Made by a program: the position numbers and the translations under genes
The notes under the pieces: generated by a model
What the model was told of the DNA's origin: nothing
Databases searched by the model: none
What the model saw: only the letters and a program-made list of their open reading frames with translations
Part shown: piece after piece, positions 53,964 to 63,975 of the stretch
Numbering within the stretch: the first letter of the stretch is position 1
Layout of the letters: each line of letters starts with the position of its first letter
Assembly (NCBI RefSeq): GCF_003314975.1
Contig: NZ_QNRF01000002.1
Location: 310,001 to 374,000, forward strand
DNA: 64,000 nucleotides
Direction of reading: 5' to 3'
DNA from: Marinomonas aquiplantarum
GTDB lineage: Bacteria > Pseudomonadota > Gammaproteobacteria > Pseudomonadales > Marinomonadaceae

Positions 53964-55064
53964 TTACAGTCCGTTCATCGCATCCAAATCATCGTATTTT
54001 GTCTCATGGTACTGGCGACCAAGATTATGAACCGCATCGATCAGATATTTAGGGTGATCTGGGTTCACAAATTGATGAATGCCATGGCCTAGGTTAAACA
54101 CGTGTCCGCTACCATGCCCAAAGCTGGACAGTACCGCTTCTACTTCGCGTTCAATGACATCCTGATCGGCATACAGTACACACGGATCAATGTTGCCTTG
54201 AAGAGCGACCTGGTTTCCGACACGAGCTCTGGCTTCGCCAATGTCTGTCGTCCAATCTAACCCTAAGGCATCCGGGCCTGTGGCGGCGATATTTTCCAAC
54301 CACTGGCCGCCATTTTTAGTGAATAAAATCACTGGGATTTTTTGGCCATTGTGTTCACGAATGAGTCCATCCATGATTTGCTTCATATACAACAAAGAGA
54401 ACTGCTGATACATAGGGCCGCTGAGAACACCGCCCCAAGTGTCAAAGATTTGTACTGCTTGCGCGCCGGCTTTGATCTGGCCATTTAAATAGTGAGTGAC
54501 GGATTGAGCGAGCTTATCCAATAAGGTGTGCAGTGTCTTTGGCGATTGATACATCATCGCTTTAATATGACGAAAGTCTTTACTAGAGCCTCCTTCCACC
54601 ATGTAAGTCGCCAAGGTCCAAGGGCTACCTGAAAAGCCGATCAGAGGGACTTGTCCATTTAGTGCGTGGCGAATGGTTGTCACGGCTTTCATGACATAAT
54701 CCAAATCCCCTTCCGTTGTCACTGGCAAGGCATCAATGTCGGCTTGAGTACGCATAACGTGCTTGAATTTTGGCCCTTCGCCGGTCTCAAAGTAAAGGCC
54801 CAGCCCCATGGCGTCGGGAATGGTTAATATATCTGAAAACAGAATGGCTGCATCTAAGTCATAACGCTTTAGCGGTTGTAAAGTGACTTCACAAGCGAAG
54901 GCGTCATTCTTACATAGACTCAAAAAGTCTCCTGCGGTGGCTCGGCTTGCTCGGTATTCTGGCAAGTAGCGTCCGGCTTGTCTCATCATCCAAACAGGCG
55001 TGGTGTCCACTGGCTGTTTGAGTAGGGCGCGCAGGAAGCGGTCATTTTTGAGTTCAGGAAACAT
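53964..55064 (-). CDS. hemE: Uroporphyrinogen decarboxylase
   Basis: 366 residues. HemE removes four carboxyl groups from uroporphyrinogen III to make coproporphyrinogen III in haem synthesis. [17 protein letters not shown] at the N-terminus, the catalytic [31 protein letters not shown] and [14 protein letters not shown] are diagnostic. GGAGAG 6 nt before the ATG supports the start. It is a single-gene unit here. Confidence 0.97.
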   Translation of the reverse strand: MFPELKNDRFLRALLKQPVDTTPVWMMRQAGRYLPEYRASRATAGDFLSLCKNDAFACEVTLQPLKRYDLDAAILFSDILTIPDAMGLGLYFETGEGPKFKHVMRTQADIDALPVTTEGDLDYVMKAVTTIRHALNGQVPLIGFSGSPWTLATYMVEGGSSKDFRHIKAMMYQSPKTLHTLLDKLAQSVTHYLNGQIKAGAQAVQIFDTWGGVLSGPMYQQFSLLYMKQIMDGLIREHNGQKIPVILFTKNGGQWLENIAATGPDALGLDWTTDIGEARARVGNQVALQGNIDPCVLYADQDVIEREVEAVLSSFGHGSGHVFNLGHGIHQFVNPDHPKYLIDAVHNLGRQYHETKYDDLDAMNGL

Positions 55065-55219
55065 TAAGCTCTCCAGTGTGAAATTTGAATGGGGGCATTT
55101 TACCTAAATTGATCAGGAATGCAGAGTGAATAAGTAGAATTTATAAAGGCTTTTGAGAAAAAGACCAATAATATTGATTTATAGCAGGGTTTGATAATGG
55201 CTATGATCTGCTGAATGAC

Positions 55220-56020
55220 TTAATCACCAAGGTAGCGCTTTAAACTGTATTGCTGAACACGCTCGGCTGCATGGTCTATGTCGCCATTAGCTCGTAATTC
55301 ATTTAGTACGTCAGGAAAAAATGCTCGAGTTTGCGCGACATTCATGCCGGGTTTAATGTGTTGAGAGTACAAGGCTTTTAATAAAATATAATCGAGAGGG
55401 CTTAAATAGGTATCCACGCTGACATCGTTAAAGACGGAAGGGAATACCTCATTTGAGTCGTTAGGCAAACCTAGCAACTGAGTAATTTCTTCGACAATAC
55501 AATCTAAAAAGCGTGCTTTCCGGCGGGCATAATCAACGGGAATGATAATGGCGCCACGGGTTATTTCATAGCGACCATTACGACGAAAATTACCAAGACA
55601 AATGGCTTCATCTAATGCCGCACGAATAGTCTCTGGGTCACCAATGTATTGTCTTACTTTATCTTCAAGTTGCGCATAGTCGGTAAAAATGACAAAAATA
55701 TTAGCGTCTGATGCTTGCTGGGTAAAATCAATCGGTAAGCCTGTAATGCGAGCTAGATGCTGAGCATGTACGCTTAATAATTCTTTCTGTAATTTGGCGT
55801 CCCCCGCATCACTTTCAAAATACAAGCGAACCGGTTTTTTCCAGCGAATAATCTTGGGGTAGTTGGTTTCTTTGTATTCTCTTTGCAGAGCAATTTTAAT
55901 GAAGCTTTCTTCAATGTAGTAATCGTCTTGCCAGCGCTCTTTGGTAAAACTAAGGGAGCTGCTGAGCATGGCGAACATAATGACTAAGAAGCGAATGGCG
56001 ATAGCGTTAAATTGGGTCAT
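55220..56020 (-). CDS. DUF2927 exported protein
   Basis: About 267 residues. An N-terminal hydrophobic stretch (about 5-25, FLVIMFAMLSSSLSF) looks like a signal peptide. The rest fits DUF2927, with IIIPVDYARRKARFLDCIVEEITQLLG and LPNDSNEVFPSVFND; the family is unknown, and its Zn-peptidase-like appearance lacks an HExxH (here CIVEEITQ). Starting at ATG 56020, it overlaps the Nudix gene by 14 nt, suggesting co-expression. Confidence 0.75.
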   Translation of the reverse strand: MTQFNAIAIRFLVIMFAMLSSSLSFTKERWQDDYYIEESFIKIALQREYKETNYPKIIRWKKPVRLYFESDAGDAKLQKELLSVHAQHLARITGLPIDFTQQASDANIFVIFTDYAQLEDKVRQYIGDPETIRAALDEAICLGNFRRNGRYEITRGAIIIPVDYARRKARFLDCIVEEITQLLGLPNDSNEVFPSVFNDVSVDTYLSPLDYILLKALYSQHIKPGMNVAQTRAFFPDVLNELRANGDIDHAAERVQQYSLKRYLGD

Positions 56021-56543
56021 CCGGTTGGGCACTGGTAAGTTTGTTAGCGTAATGTCGTAATGCATCGAAAGAGTCCGGTGTAAAATCTAAATGATCAGGG
56101 TTATCTAAAATAGTCTGAATACTCATTTCATGAACCGAAGCGACTTCTTTTGGTTGTAGCGTTAATGGTCCATGTATTTCTGGTTGATAATGACAAGTAT
56201 AGATTTTTCCCCAGATTTTGAAGCCTTTTCCTTGTGTGAAAAAAACACCTTGGCTTTGCAGTGGCGCATCAAAGCCTAATTCTTCTTCTAATTCACGGTG
56301 AGCGGATTCAATATAGGATTCACCCTTAGCAACCACGCCGCCAGTTGTTACGCCATAAAAACTGGGGCAAAAGGCTTTGTCATCAGTGCGTTTTTGGACT
56401 AGTAAATTACCACTTTCAGTGAACACTAATATGTAAGTGACTCGATGATGATCTTCGCCAAAGTTCATTAGTCGGCGGGGCACGTCGCCAATGATTTGAT
56501 TGTGTTGGTCGACTAAAATAATGACTTCGTCATTCTCTGACAT
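56007..56543 (-). CDS. Nudix hydrolase (YfcD-like)
   Basis: 178 residues with an intact Nudix box, GGVVAKGESYIESAHRELEEELGF (about 83-106), where E and RExxEE bind metal. VPRRLMNFGEDHHRVTYIL resembles the YfcD subgroup. It hydrolyses a nucleoside diphosphate derivative of unknown identity. The ATG at 56543 is preferred to one 17 codons upstream. Its end overlaps the DUF2927 gene start by 14 nt. Confidence 0.85.
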   Translation of the reverse strand: MSENDEVIILVDQHNQIIGDVPRRLMNFGEDHHRVTYILVFTESGNLLVQKRTDDKAFCPSFYGVTTGGVVAKGESYIESAHRELEEELGFDAPLQSQGVFFTQGKGFKIWGKIYTCHYQPEIHGPLTLQPKEVASVHEMSIQTILDNPDHLDFTPDSFDALRHYANKLTSAQPDDPI

Positions 56544-56815
56544 AAAATACTCATTGATTGGCGGAACGAATAGAAAGCGAAAGGGTATCGGCATTTGTCT
56601 GGAAAGAAAAGCCTTAGCCTTGGTTCAATGGTGTTGAAATGGGCTTTATGGCAGTCATGTTTAATAAAAGCGACCTAATTTTATGTATTTTCGGCTAAAA
56701 CCAGCATGCCATGCGCGCCTTTCGTGTTTGACCGTATCATGTGCATTGCGCATGGGGGAATGAGTTGCCCGTGCCGGAAAAGAGAGATTATGAAGACCAA
56801 TATTATGGAACTAGT

Positions 56816-57829
56816 ATGATAGTGAACGATGATTTTCTGGCTCATACCTTACGGTATCCGGAGCAAAGTGACGTTTTGGATTTTGCTTTTCCCTCTGGGC
56901 GTGCTCGTGTTGAAGGGGCTGGCATCTTATCCTTGGAGCCAGAAGTAAAGCGAAGCAATGTCAGTTTGGTCTTATCCGTTGGTATCCATGGTAATGAGAC
57001 CGGACCGATTGAATTAGCGAACGGCATTGTTAAATCCATTTTAGCGGGGGATTTGGTGTTAGGCGTGCGTTTGTTGTTCATTATTGGCAACCCGCGAGCG
57101 GCGATACAGGCTCAACGTTTCTGCGATGTAAATTTAAATCGTTTGTTCTGTGGCTCATGGCAATCGCAACAAGGTTACGAAGCGCAGCGGGCGCAACAGT
57201 TAGAGTCATCGGTTAAGGCTTTCTTTGACGCACCTGAAGCCGTTGCTTCGCAAAAATTCCATTATGATCTACACACTGCCATACGTGGTTCGGTCCATGA
57301 AAAATTTGCCGTGCACCCATTTGTGCCAGAGGAGATCTATCAGCAATGTCAGTTGGCTTTTTTGGCGGCTTGTGGCATTGAGGCTGTGTTGTTTTCTCAT
57401 CAGCCAACAACCACTTTTTCATATCACAGCTTTGCGCTGCATAACGCGCAGGCTTTCACCATTGAATTGGGGAAGGTGAGAGCATTCGGTGAAAATGATT
57501 TGTCTTCCTTTGTACGAATGGAGCGAGCTTTGACTGAGTTATTGGTTGCAGGTGAGTTAATTCAAGACAGTCTCTCTGACTTGAGTTTATACAAAGTGGT
57601 CGACAGTTTAACCAAAGACCATGAAAGCTATCAGTTGAATATAGCGGACAATTTAGAGAACTTTACGCCTTTTAAGCAAGGTTTTTGTTTGGCTGAGTCC
57701 TTGGTGCAGCGCTATCTTGTTGAGCAAACTGGAGATGCCATTGTGTTTCCAAATAGCAAGCTGCCTGTTGGTCAGCGTGCCGGTTTGGTGGTGCGAGCAA
57801 AGCCTATGTCTGCGTTTAATTTTCAATAA
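56816..57829 (+). CDS. astE: Succinylglutamate desuccinylase (AstE/aspartoacylase family)
   Basis: About 337 residues. It releases glutamate and succinate from N-succinylglutamate, the last step of arginine succinyltransferase catabolism. Zn ligands are in SVGIHGNETGP (His, Glu) and YDLHTAIRGS (His); EYIE-type catalytic Glu is FTIELGKVRAFG. The start is uncertain: ATG 56816 has GGA upstream and matches family length; the frame is open to a GTG at 56741. It stands apart from astC and the unseen ast genes. Confidence 0.85.
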   Translation: MIVNDDFLAHTLRYPEQSDVLDFAFPSGRARVEGAGILSLEPEVKRSNVSLVLSVGIHGNETGPIELANGIVKSILAGDLVLGVRLLFIIGNPRAAIQAQRFCDVNLNRLFCGSWQSQQGYEAQRAQQLESSVKAFFDAPEAVASQKFHYDLHTAIRGSVHEKFAVHPFVPEEIYQQCQLAFLAACGIEAVLFSHQPTTTFSYHSFALHNAQAFTIELGKVRAFGENDLSSFVRMERALTELLVAGELIQDSLSDLSLYKVVDSLTKDHESYQLNIADNLENFTPFKQGFCLAESLVQRYLVEQTGDAIVFPNSKLPVGQRAGLVVRAKPMSAFNFQ

Positions 57830-57869
57830 GCTGAGAATGCATCTTGAATACCGTTATCGAATATCGTAT

Positions 57870-57889
57870 TGTTACGTTATAACGTTATT
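57870..57889 (+). promoter_or_regulatory. Candidate Zur operator before znuA
   Basis: TGTTACGTTATAACGTTA around a perfect palindrome ACGTTATAACGT (57874-57885), 20-34 bp before the znuA start. The TGTTA and ATAAC elements recall the gammaproteobacterial Zur consensus, but the fit is partial. Confidence 0.4.
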
Positions 57890-57904
57890 TGAGGTGTTTA
57901 ACGA

Positions 57905-58942
57905 ATGAACAAGCTTTTACTGACTTTGGGTGTGACGGCTCTATCGCCGTTGGCGTTGGCGAAACCGGTTATTGTTACCAGTATAAAACCTGTCTCTATG
58001 GTAGTTGCAGCCATTACAGGTGATCGAGCTGACATTGAACAAATTGTGTCCAATTCTGCATCACCTCATGATTTTGCTCTGCGTCCTTCGGATTTAAGGA
58101 AAATTGCCAATGCCGATACGGTCGTTTGGGTAGGGGAGTCATTAGAGCGCTTCTTAGAGAAACCACTAGAGAACGCGAGTAAAGAGGATTCTTCAATTGA
58201 ATGGTTGGCGTTAAATGGTATGAATCTGCATAACTTCGCAGAAGGCCATGACGATCATGATGACCACGAAGATCACGATCATGATAAGCATCACGACGAT
58301 CATGATGACCACGAAGATCACGATCATGATAAGCATCATGATGACCACGAAGACCACGATCATGACAAGCATCACGACGATCATGATGAACATGAAGGTC
58401 ACGAGGGTCACGAGGGTCACGACCACAGTGGTGTGGATCCCCATGTTTGGTTATCACCAGAGAATGCGAAAATATTGGCGCAAGCTGTGAGCAAGCGTTT
58501 ATCCGAAATCGATGCTCAAAACGCCGCTTATTATCAAGCTAATTTGGCAGAGTTTGAGCAGGGTTTAGCCGCAAAAGATGCGCAAATCCGTACTGCGTTG
58601 AACAAGGTTAATACTGTGCCATACATTGTTTTCCATGATGGCTATAGTTACTTTGAAAGACATTATGGTTTGCAACATGCAGGGGAAATTACCGTTAGCC
58701 CTGAACGTAAGCCAGGAGCGAAAAAAGTAGCTGAATTGCGTCATGAAATTGAAGAAAATCACATCCAGTGTGTGTTTAGTGAGCCTCAATTCAGCCCTGC
58801 AATTGTGAAAGCCTTACTAGATGGTGTAAATGTTAATACGGCACCGCTTGACCCTCTAGGGGGTGATATCAAACTGGATTCGAATGCTTATTATCGTTTC
58901 CTAGACTCTCTAAGTGGCCAGTTCTTAAGCTGCTTAGGTTAA
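57905..58942 (+). CDS. znuA: Zinc ABC transporter substrate-binding protein
   Basis: 345 residues with a signal peptide (about 1-19, ending ALALA). A periplasmic Zn2+ binder of the cluster A-I family. Zn-ligand histidines are in NSASPHDFALRPSD (H55), VDPHVWLSPENAK and FHDGYSYFERHYG. A loop of some 60 residues (115-174) is His/Asp/Glu-rich and built of internal repeats. No znuB or znuC is present nearby, so it is an orphan here. The upstream palindrome suggests zinc control. Confidence 0.92.
   Translation: MNKLLLTLGVTALSPLALAKPVIVTSIKPVSMVVAAITGDRADIEQIVSNSASPHDFALRPSDLRKIANADTVVWVGESLERFLEKPLENASKEDSSIEWLALNGMNLHNFAEGHDDHDDHEDHDHDKHHDDHDDHEDHDHDKHHDDHEDHDHDKHHDDHDEHEGHEGHEGHDHSGVDPHVWLSPENAKILAQAVSKRLSEIDAQNAAYYQANLAEFEQGLAAKDAQIRTALNKVNTVPYIVFHDGYSYFERHYGLQHAGEITVSPERKPGAKKVAELRHEIEENHIQCVFSEPQFSPAIVKALLDGVNVNTAPLDPLGGDIKLDSNAYYRFLDSLSGQFLSCLG
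58253..58378 (+). repeat. 45-bp tandem repeat in the ZnuA metal-binding loop
   Basis: Two near-identical 45-bp units (58253-58297, 58298-58342), each encoding DHDDHEDHDHDKHHD, then a 36-bp shortened copy (to 58378) and a decayed tail with three EGH repeats. At the DNA level the copies are almost identical, so slippage is likely. Confidence 0.88.
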
Positions 58943-58978
58943 AATAATGCTTGCAGATCTTGCATAATAGCGTGAAAT

Positions 58979-59009
58979 AAAAAGAGTGCTCAGATCGAGC
59001 ACTCTTTTT
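58979..59009 (+). terminator. Terminator after znuA
   Basis: A 13-bp stem AAAAAGAGTGCTC/GAGCACTCTTTTT with loop AGATC, 36 bp past the znuA stop, with a T-run. Confidence 0.92.
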
Positions 59010-59080
59010 GTATGCGCCCTTCCTGATGCTCTGTATAATGAGACCACTTTTTTTAGCCGTCTGATGAACAGAGAGAAAAT

Positions 59081-60055
59081 ATGAGTGCCCCAACGTCTTC
59101 GAATACGGATACGGATGCATTGATCGCCAGTGCTCAGCGAACCCTTTCAACTCAAGCGCAAGCCCTTGCCAATCTTGCCAGTCAAGTGACGGAGGAATTT
59201 GCCAAAGCGGTGCGCATGATATTAGACAGCAAAGGTCGAACCATTATTTGCGGTATGGGGAAGTCGGGACTGATTGGTAAAAAAATCGCCGCTACGCTCG
59301 CATCAACAGGAACCCCCAGTTTCTTTTTGCATCCAGGTGAAGCATTTCACGGTGACTTAGGGATGATTCAAGCGGAAGATACGCTGATATTGATCAGTTA
59401 TTCCGGTGAAACAGAAGAGCTGATGCGACTGTTACCTTCTTTACAGAGCTTTGGCAATCCAAGTATCGCCTTGGTGGGCAACATGGATTCCACCTTAGCT
59501 AAACATTGTGATTGTGTTTTAGACATTTCAGTGGACCGTGAGACCTGCCCAAATAACCTAGCCCCAACAACCTCTACGACCATGACCACCGCCATGGGCG
59601 ATGCTTTGGCGGTGGCTTTAATGGAATGCCGCGCTTTTCAACCACATGACTTCGCACGTTTTCACCCCGGAGGCAGTTTAGGTCGTAAATTGCTGACAAG
59701 AGTAAAAGACATCATGCACAAACAAGGCTTGCCTGTTTGTTCACCGAGTACCAATTTGAAAGACGCTATTTCTGTCATGACTCAAGGTCGAAAAGGGGTG
59801 GTGTTGGTGCAGCAAGAAGATACGTTACTGGGCATCTTTACTGACGGTGACTTACGTCGTGCCATGTTAAAAGACAGTGACGGTATGATGCACAAAAACA
59901 TCGCTGATCTTATGACTTTAAATCCTAAGACCATTAATGAAAATGTCATGATTGTCGAAGCGGAAGAGCAAATGCTAAGAGATAAAATCACCTTGTTAGT
60001 GGTGGTGAACGATGATCAAAAAGTATCCGGCATTTTAGAAATTTACGATCGCTAA
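59081..60055 (+). CDS. kdsD: D-arabinose 5-phosphate isomerase
   Basis: 324 residues. Converts ribulose 5-phosphate to arabinose 5-phosphate, the first step to Kdo. A SIS domain (about 40-175; GMGKSGLIGKKIAATLASTG, YSGETEEL) is followed by two CBS domains (about 205-324; QGRKGVVLVQQEDTLLGIFT). H in HPGEAFHGDLG fits the family. Followed by kdsA, kdsC and kdsB, giving the complete route from Ru5P to CMP-Kdo in one cluster. Confidence 0.95.
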   Translation: MSAPTSSNTDTDALIASAQRTLSTQAQALANLASQVTEEFAKAVRMILDSKGRTIICGMGKSGLIGKKIAATLASTGTPSFFLHPGEAFHGDLGMIQAEDTLILISYSGETEELMRLLPSLQSFGNPSIALVGNMDSTLAKHCDCVLDISVDRETCPNNLAPTTSTTMTTAMGDALAVALMECRAFQPHDFARFHPGGSLGRKLLTRVKDIMHKQGLPVCSPSTNLKDAISVMTQGRKGVVLVQQEDTLLGIFTDGDLRRAMLKDSDGMMHKNIADLMTLNPKTINENVMIVEAEEQMLRDKITLLVVVNDDQKVSGILEIYDR

Positions 60056-60949
<894 letters not shown>

Positions 60950-60952
60950 GTC

Positions 60953-61540
60953 ATGGATGCTGCGTTTCTTGCTTCTTATTCCGTGATGGCTGAGCAACCA
61001 GAGTTACTGCAGCAATTGCAGAGTTTAAAGCTGGTGGTATTCGACGTGGATGGTGTATTGACTGACGGTGGCTTGCTTTACACAGAGCAAGGCGAAACGA
61101 TTAAGCGTTTTAATGTCAAAGACGGCGTTGCGATGAAACTCCTGCCTAAGTGGGGTGTGACCGTGGCGGTGATCACGGCCAAAGACTCACCAGCCTTGCG
61201 TCAACGCATGACAGACTTGAACGTTGAGCATTTCTATCCAGGTTGTCATAACAAGGCAGAGGCTTTTGTTGATTTAACCGCAAGGTTACAAGTGTCAGCA
61301 TCTCAAGTGGCTTATGTAGGAGACGATGTGATTGATTTGCAGGTGATGCCGAGTGTTGGTTTGGCCATGTGTCCTGCTGATGCGCATACTCTGTTATTAC
61401 GTCATTGTCCGTTGATATTATCCAAATCGGCTGGACAGGGCGTAGCAAGAGAAGTGGCGGATTTGATTCTAGCGTCTCGTATGTCACTAGAAGAAGCCTA
61501 CGAATTAGCAAAACAACCGGAGTTTGAGCGTCATGTCTGA
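60953..61540 (+). CDS. kdsC: Kdo-8-phosphate phosphatase
   Basis: 195 residues of the HAD family (C0 type). Hydrolyses Kdo-8-P to Kdo. FDVDGVLTDGGLLY holds the nucleophile Asp and acid Asp, ITAKDSPALRQRM the second motif and YVGDDVIDLQVM the metal motif. It begins 3 nt after kdsA and overlaps kdsB by 8 nt, so the Kdo genes are tightly coupled. Confidence 0.95.
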   Translation: MDAAFLASYSVMAEQPELLQQLQSLKLVVFDVDGVLTDGGLLYTEQGETIKRFNVKDGVAMKLLPKWGVTVAVITAKDSPALRQRMTDLNVEHFYPGCHNKAEAFVDLTARLQVSASQVAYVGDDVIDLQVMPSVGLAMCPADAHTLLLRHCPLILSKSAGQGVAREVADLILASRMSLEEAYELAKQPEFERHV

Positions 61541-62339
61541 TTCAAGGTTACACACACAATTACCTGCTTTTCACATTGTGATTCCAGCTCGCTATGCTTC
61601 CCAACGCTTTCCGCAAAAGCTTATGGCGGATCTTGGCGGAAAGCCGGTGTTGCAATGGGTGCATGAATTGTCACTGCAAGCAGGTGCCCAGTCGGTGACT
61701 GTGGCGACCGATCACAAGGATATTTATTGTGCCGCACAAGAATTCGGAGCGAACGTTGTGATGACCCGTGATGACCATGAGAACGGCACGGAGCGCTTGG
61801 CGGAAGTGGCTGAAAAAATGGCTTGGTCTGGTGATGAGATCATTGTCAATGTGCAGGGGGATGAGCCTTTCCTGCCAGTCGCCTTGATTCATGCCACTGT
61901 AAAAGCCTTGTATCAAGACGCTGAAGCCGAAATGGCAACCGTAGCGTGCGCGATTGATGATAAGCAGGATTACCTTAATCCAAATGTGGTGAAAGTGGTT
62001 TGTGATGAACAGCAACGCGCTTTGTATTTCAGTCGCGCCCCGATTCCTTGGGACCGAGATGGCTTGGCGAATGGGCAAGATCAAAGTGGCTATTTGCCTA
62101 TCGATTTGCCTGTTTTGCGTCATATTGGTTTATACGTATATCGAGCGAGCTTGTTGAATAAATACGCTGAATTGCCTATGTCGCCTCTTGAGCGCTGGGA
62201 AAAATTAGAACAGCTACGCTTCTTGCATCAGGGGATCAAGGTGCAAGTCGCTGTTGCGGACAGTTTGCCTTCTCATGGTGTGGATACACCGGAAGATTTG
62301 GAAAAATTGCGTCACCAACTGACTCTAGAATCTCTCTAA
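61533..62339 (+). CDS. kdsB: CMP-Kdo synthetase
   Basis: 268 residues. Activates Kdo to CMP-Kdo with CTP before transfer to lipid A. VIPARYASQRFPQKLM, ATDHKDIYCAAQEFGA, NGTERLAEV and NVQGDEPFLP are conserved. The ATG at 61533 is used; a TTG three codons upstream is possible. The first codons overlap the kdsC stop. Confidence 0.95.
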   Translation: MSDSRLHTQLPAFHIVIPARYASQRFPQKLMADLGGKPVLQWVHELSLQAGAQSVTVATDHKDIYCAAQEFGANVVMTRDDHENGTERLAEVAEKMAWSGDEIIVNVQGDEPFLPVALIHATVKALYQDAEAEMATVACAIDDKQDYLNPNVVKVVCDEQQRALYFSRAPIPWDRDGLANGQDQSGYLPIDLPVLRHIGLYVYRASLLNKYAELPMSPLERWEKLEQLRFLHQGIKVQVAVADSLPSHGVDTPEDLEKLRHQLTLESL

Positions 62340-62640
62340 ATTTCTTCTTGAAGCCTCAACATTAGGTCGAAGGAATCGACCTAAGTGCTTCTCTTGCCTA
62401 TTCACTTTAATGCGCTACGCTTTGATGAGCGCGCTATGCTTTTATGAGTTCCCTCGACGTTTAAACTGTGATCCTTCAAGTTGCATAACTCATATACAAT
62501 TCTTGGTGTATTTGCTCAAAATCTGCGCTTTTTGTATGGATTGTGTAAGCTATGGGTTTACTTTTCCTTCAAATGTAATATTTTCTTACTATTGTGTATC
62601 TAGTTTGTATCACTTGTTTGATTTTTTGAAGGATTCGATT
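62340..62640. other. Intergenic region between kdsB and the TraF-like gene
   Basis: 301 bp. It contains a terminator-like hairpin (62362-62384) and, presumably, the promoter of the next gene. No small ORF is supported; the frame running into the TraF-like gene has no ribosome site upstream of 62641. Confidence 0.5.
62362..62384 (+). terminator. Hairpin after the kds cluster
   Basis: A perfect 9-bp repeat TTAGGTCGA/TCGACCTAA with loop AGGAA, 22 bp past kdsB. The following T-run is poor. Confidence 0.5.
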
Positions 62641-63921
62641 ATGAAAAAGCTGCTTGTTCTTTCCACGAGCTTACTAAGCACTGCTGCTATGGCAGCCATG
62701 CCAGTCAACCAACCAATTGGTTCCAGTTTTACCCTGAGCAGCTCTCCTAATAAGCGTGCCTTAGCAACGGCGTTGGCGAACCCAGCCGCTCCGTTCTTGA
62801 TGGTCAATGAACAAGATGATGACAATTTTCGTTTTGGTATCCTAGGCCCATTGAGTATTGGTATTGAAATGGGCGATGTCAGCGATCTGGGCGATCGTAT
62901 GGAAGAAATTGAAGATATTATTGATAATTCAACTGCTGGAACGGCTGCAGGAGATGTAACAAGAGTTGAAAATATCTTAAATGAAGTAGGCGATACTGCT
63001 TATGTTAAAACATCTGTAGGTATGCAAGTGCCTTTAATGCCGGTAATTTATAAAACAGACAACAATGGCGCCTTCATGTTGGATGCCAGCATCTCTTCTG
63101 TTGCAAAAGCAAATGTATTATCTAGTGATGTGTCTGTAGATGGCGGTACTGGTAAACTAACGACTGATGCATCTTTCCAGGCTCAAACTGCTGTGGATCT
63201 TGCTCTTGGATTAGGCTACAGCCAATCTATGTGGGAAAACTCCCATGGTATGTTAGTCGGCGGTTTGAAAGCGACTATGCATAACATTTCCATGGGACGT
63301 GCACTTGTCTCCTTAGAAGATGAATCAACTGATGCAGATGACGCCATTTCAGATGCAGTTGATGAGGATGCCGTTGACTCTACTGGTGTTGGCATTGATT
63401 TAGGTATGGTTTGGGTGTCGAATAATTACCAAGTCGGTGTAACTTTTGCGAACATTAATGAGCCAGAGTTTGATGGTGTTGCAATTGATACTGCCTGTGG
63501 GTCAGAGAGTTGTGATGCAGCTCAAAGTTTGCAAAATGCTGGTAAGCTTGATGCATCTGGAAGTAAATACGTGATGGAAATGCAAACCACAGTGGATCTT
63601 GCATTATCGACATCTGGTAAGCAGTTCACTCTAGGCATGTCTTACGATACTAACCCTGTAAAAGACGCTGTGGGTGACGAATATCAGTGGGCAGCGGCTT
63701 CCTTGTCTTACTACGGCGACTCTCACTTCTTACCAGGTCTGCGAGTGGGTTACCGTCAGAATATGGCGGGTACGGAGCTAAGTTATGGTAGTTTCGGTTT
63801 GACGATCTTAAAGCGCCTAAATTTAGACGTTGCTGTGGCATTAGACACAGTGGAAGACGAAGATGGTGACGAAATGCCACGTAGTGTCTATTTTGCTTTA
63901 GGTTATGATACCGCTTTCTAA
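62641..63921 (+). CDS. TraF_2-type outer-membrane beta-barrel protein
   Basis: 426 residues with a signal peptide (about 1-19, ending AMA). The mature part alternates hydrophobic strands and acidic loops, ending VYFALGYDTAF; a final Phe is typical of outer-membrane barrels. It resembles proteins named conjugal transfer protein TraF (PF13729 type), a misleading label: no conjugation genes are nearby. AAGGA 8 nt before the ATG supports the start. The function is unknown; transport or adhesion is possible. The acidic central region (about residues 225-250) is probably an external loop. Confidence 0.7.
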   Translation: MKKLLVLSTSLLSTAAMAAMPVNQPIGSSFTLSSSPNKRALATALANPAAPFLMVNEQDDDNFRFGILGPLSIGIEMGDVSDLGDRMEEIEDIIDNSTAGTAAGDVTRVENILNEVGDTAYVKTSVGMQVPLMPVIYKTDNNGAFMLDASISSVAKANVLSSDVSVDGGTGKLTTDASFQAQTAVDLALGLGYSQSMWENSHGMLVGGLKATMHNISMGRALVSLEDESTDADDAISDAVDEDAVDSTGVGIDLGMVWVSNNYQVGVTFANINEPEFDGVAIDTACGSESCDAAQSLQNAGKLDASGSKYVMEMQTTVDLALSTSGKQFTLGMSYDTNPVKDAVGDEYQWAAASLSYYGDSHFLPGLRVGYRQNMAGTELSYGSFGLTILKRLNLDVAVALDTVEDEDGDEMPRSVYFALGYDTAF

Positions 63922-63941
63922 ACAGTAAAGATTTTGCAAAT

Positions 63942-63975
63942 AAAGCCGATGACATAACTGTCCTCGGCTTTTTTT
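63942..63975 (+). terminator. Terminator at the window's right end
   Basis: AAAGCCGA/TCGGCTTT with an inner GACA/TGTC pairing and a T-run, 20 bp after the TraF-like stop. Confidence 0.75.

Noticed and set aside
58253..58426. Repeat array as a CRISPR
   Set aside because: The units are head-to-tail without unique spacers and stay in the znuA frame.
58014..58457. Long open frames on both strands across the znuA His loop
   Set aside because: They arise from the repetitive GAT/CAT-rich DNA of the loop; znuA has the signal peptide, Zn motifs and ribosome site.
62641..63921. Conjugation or plasmid transfer system
   Set aside because: Only one TraF_2-like gene is present; no relaxase, pilus or type IV secretion genes.
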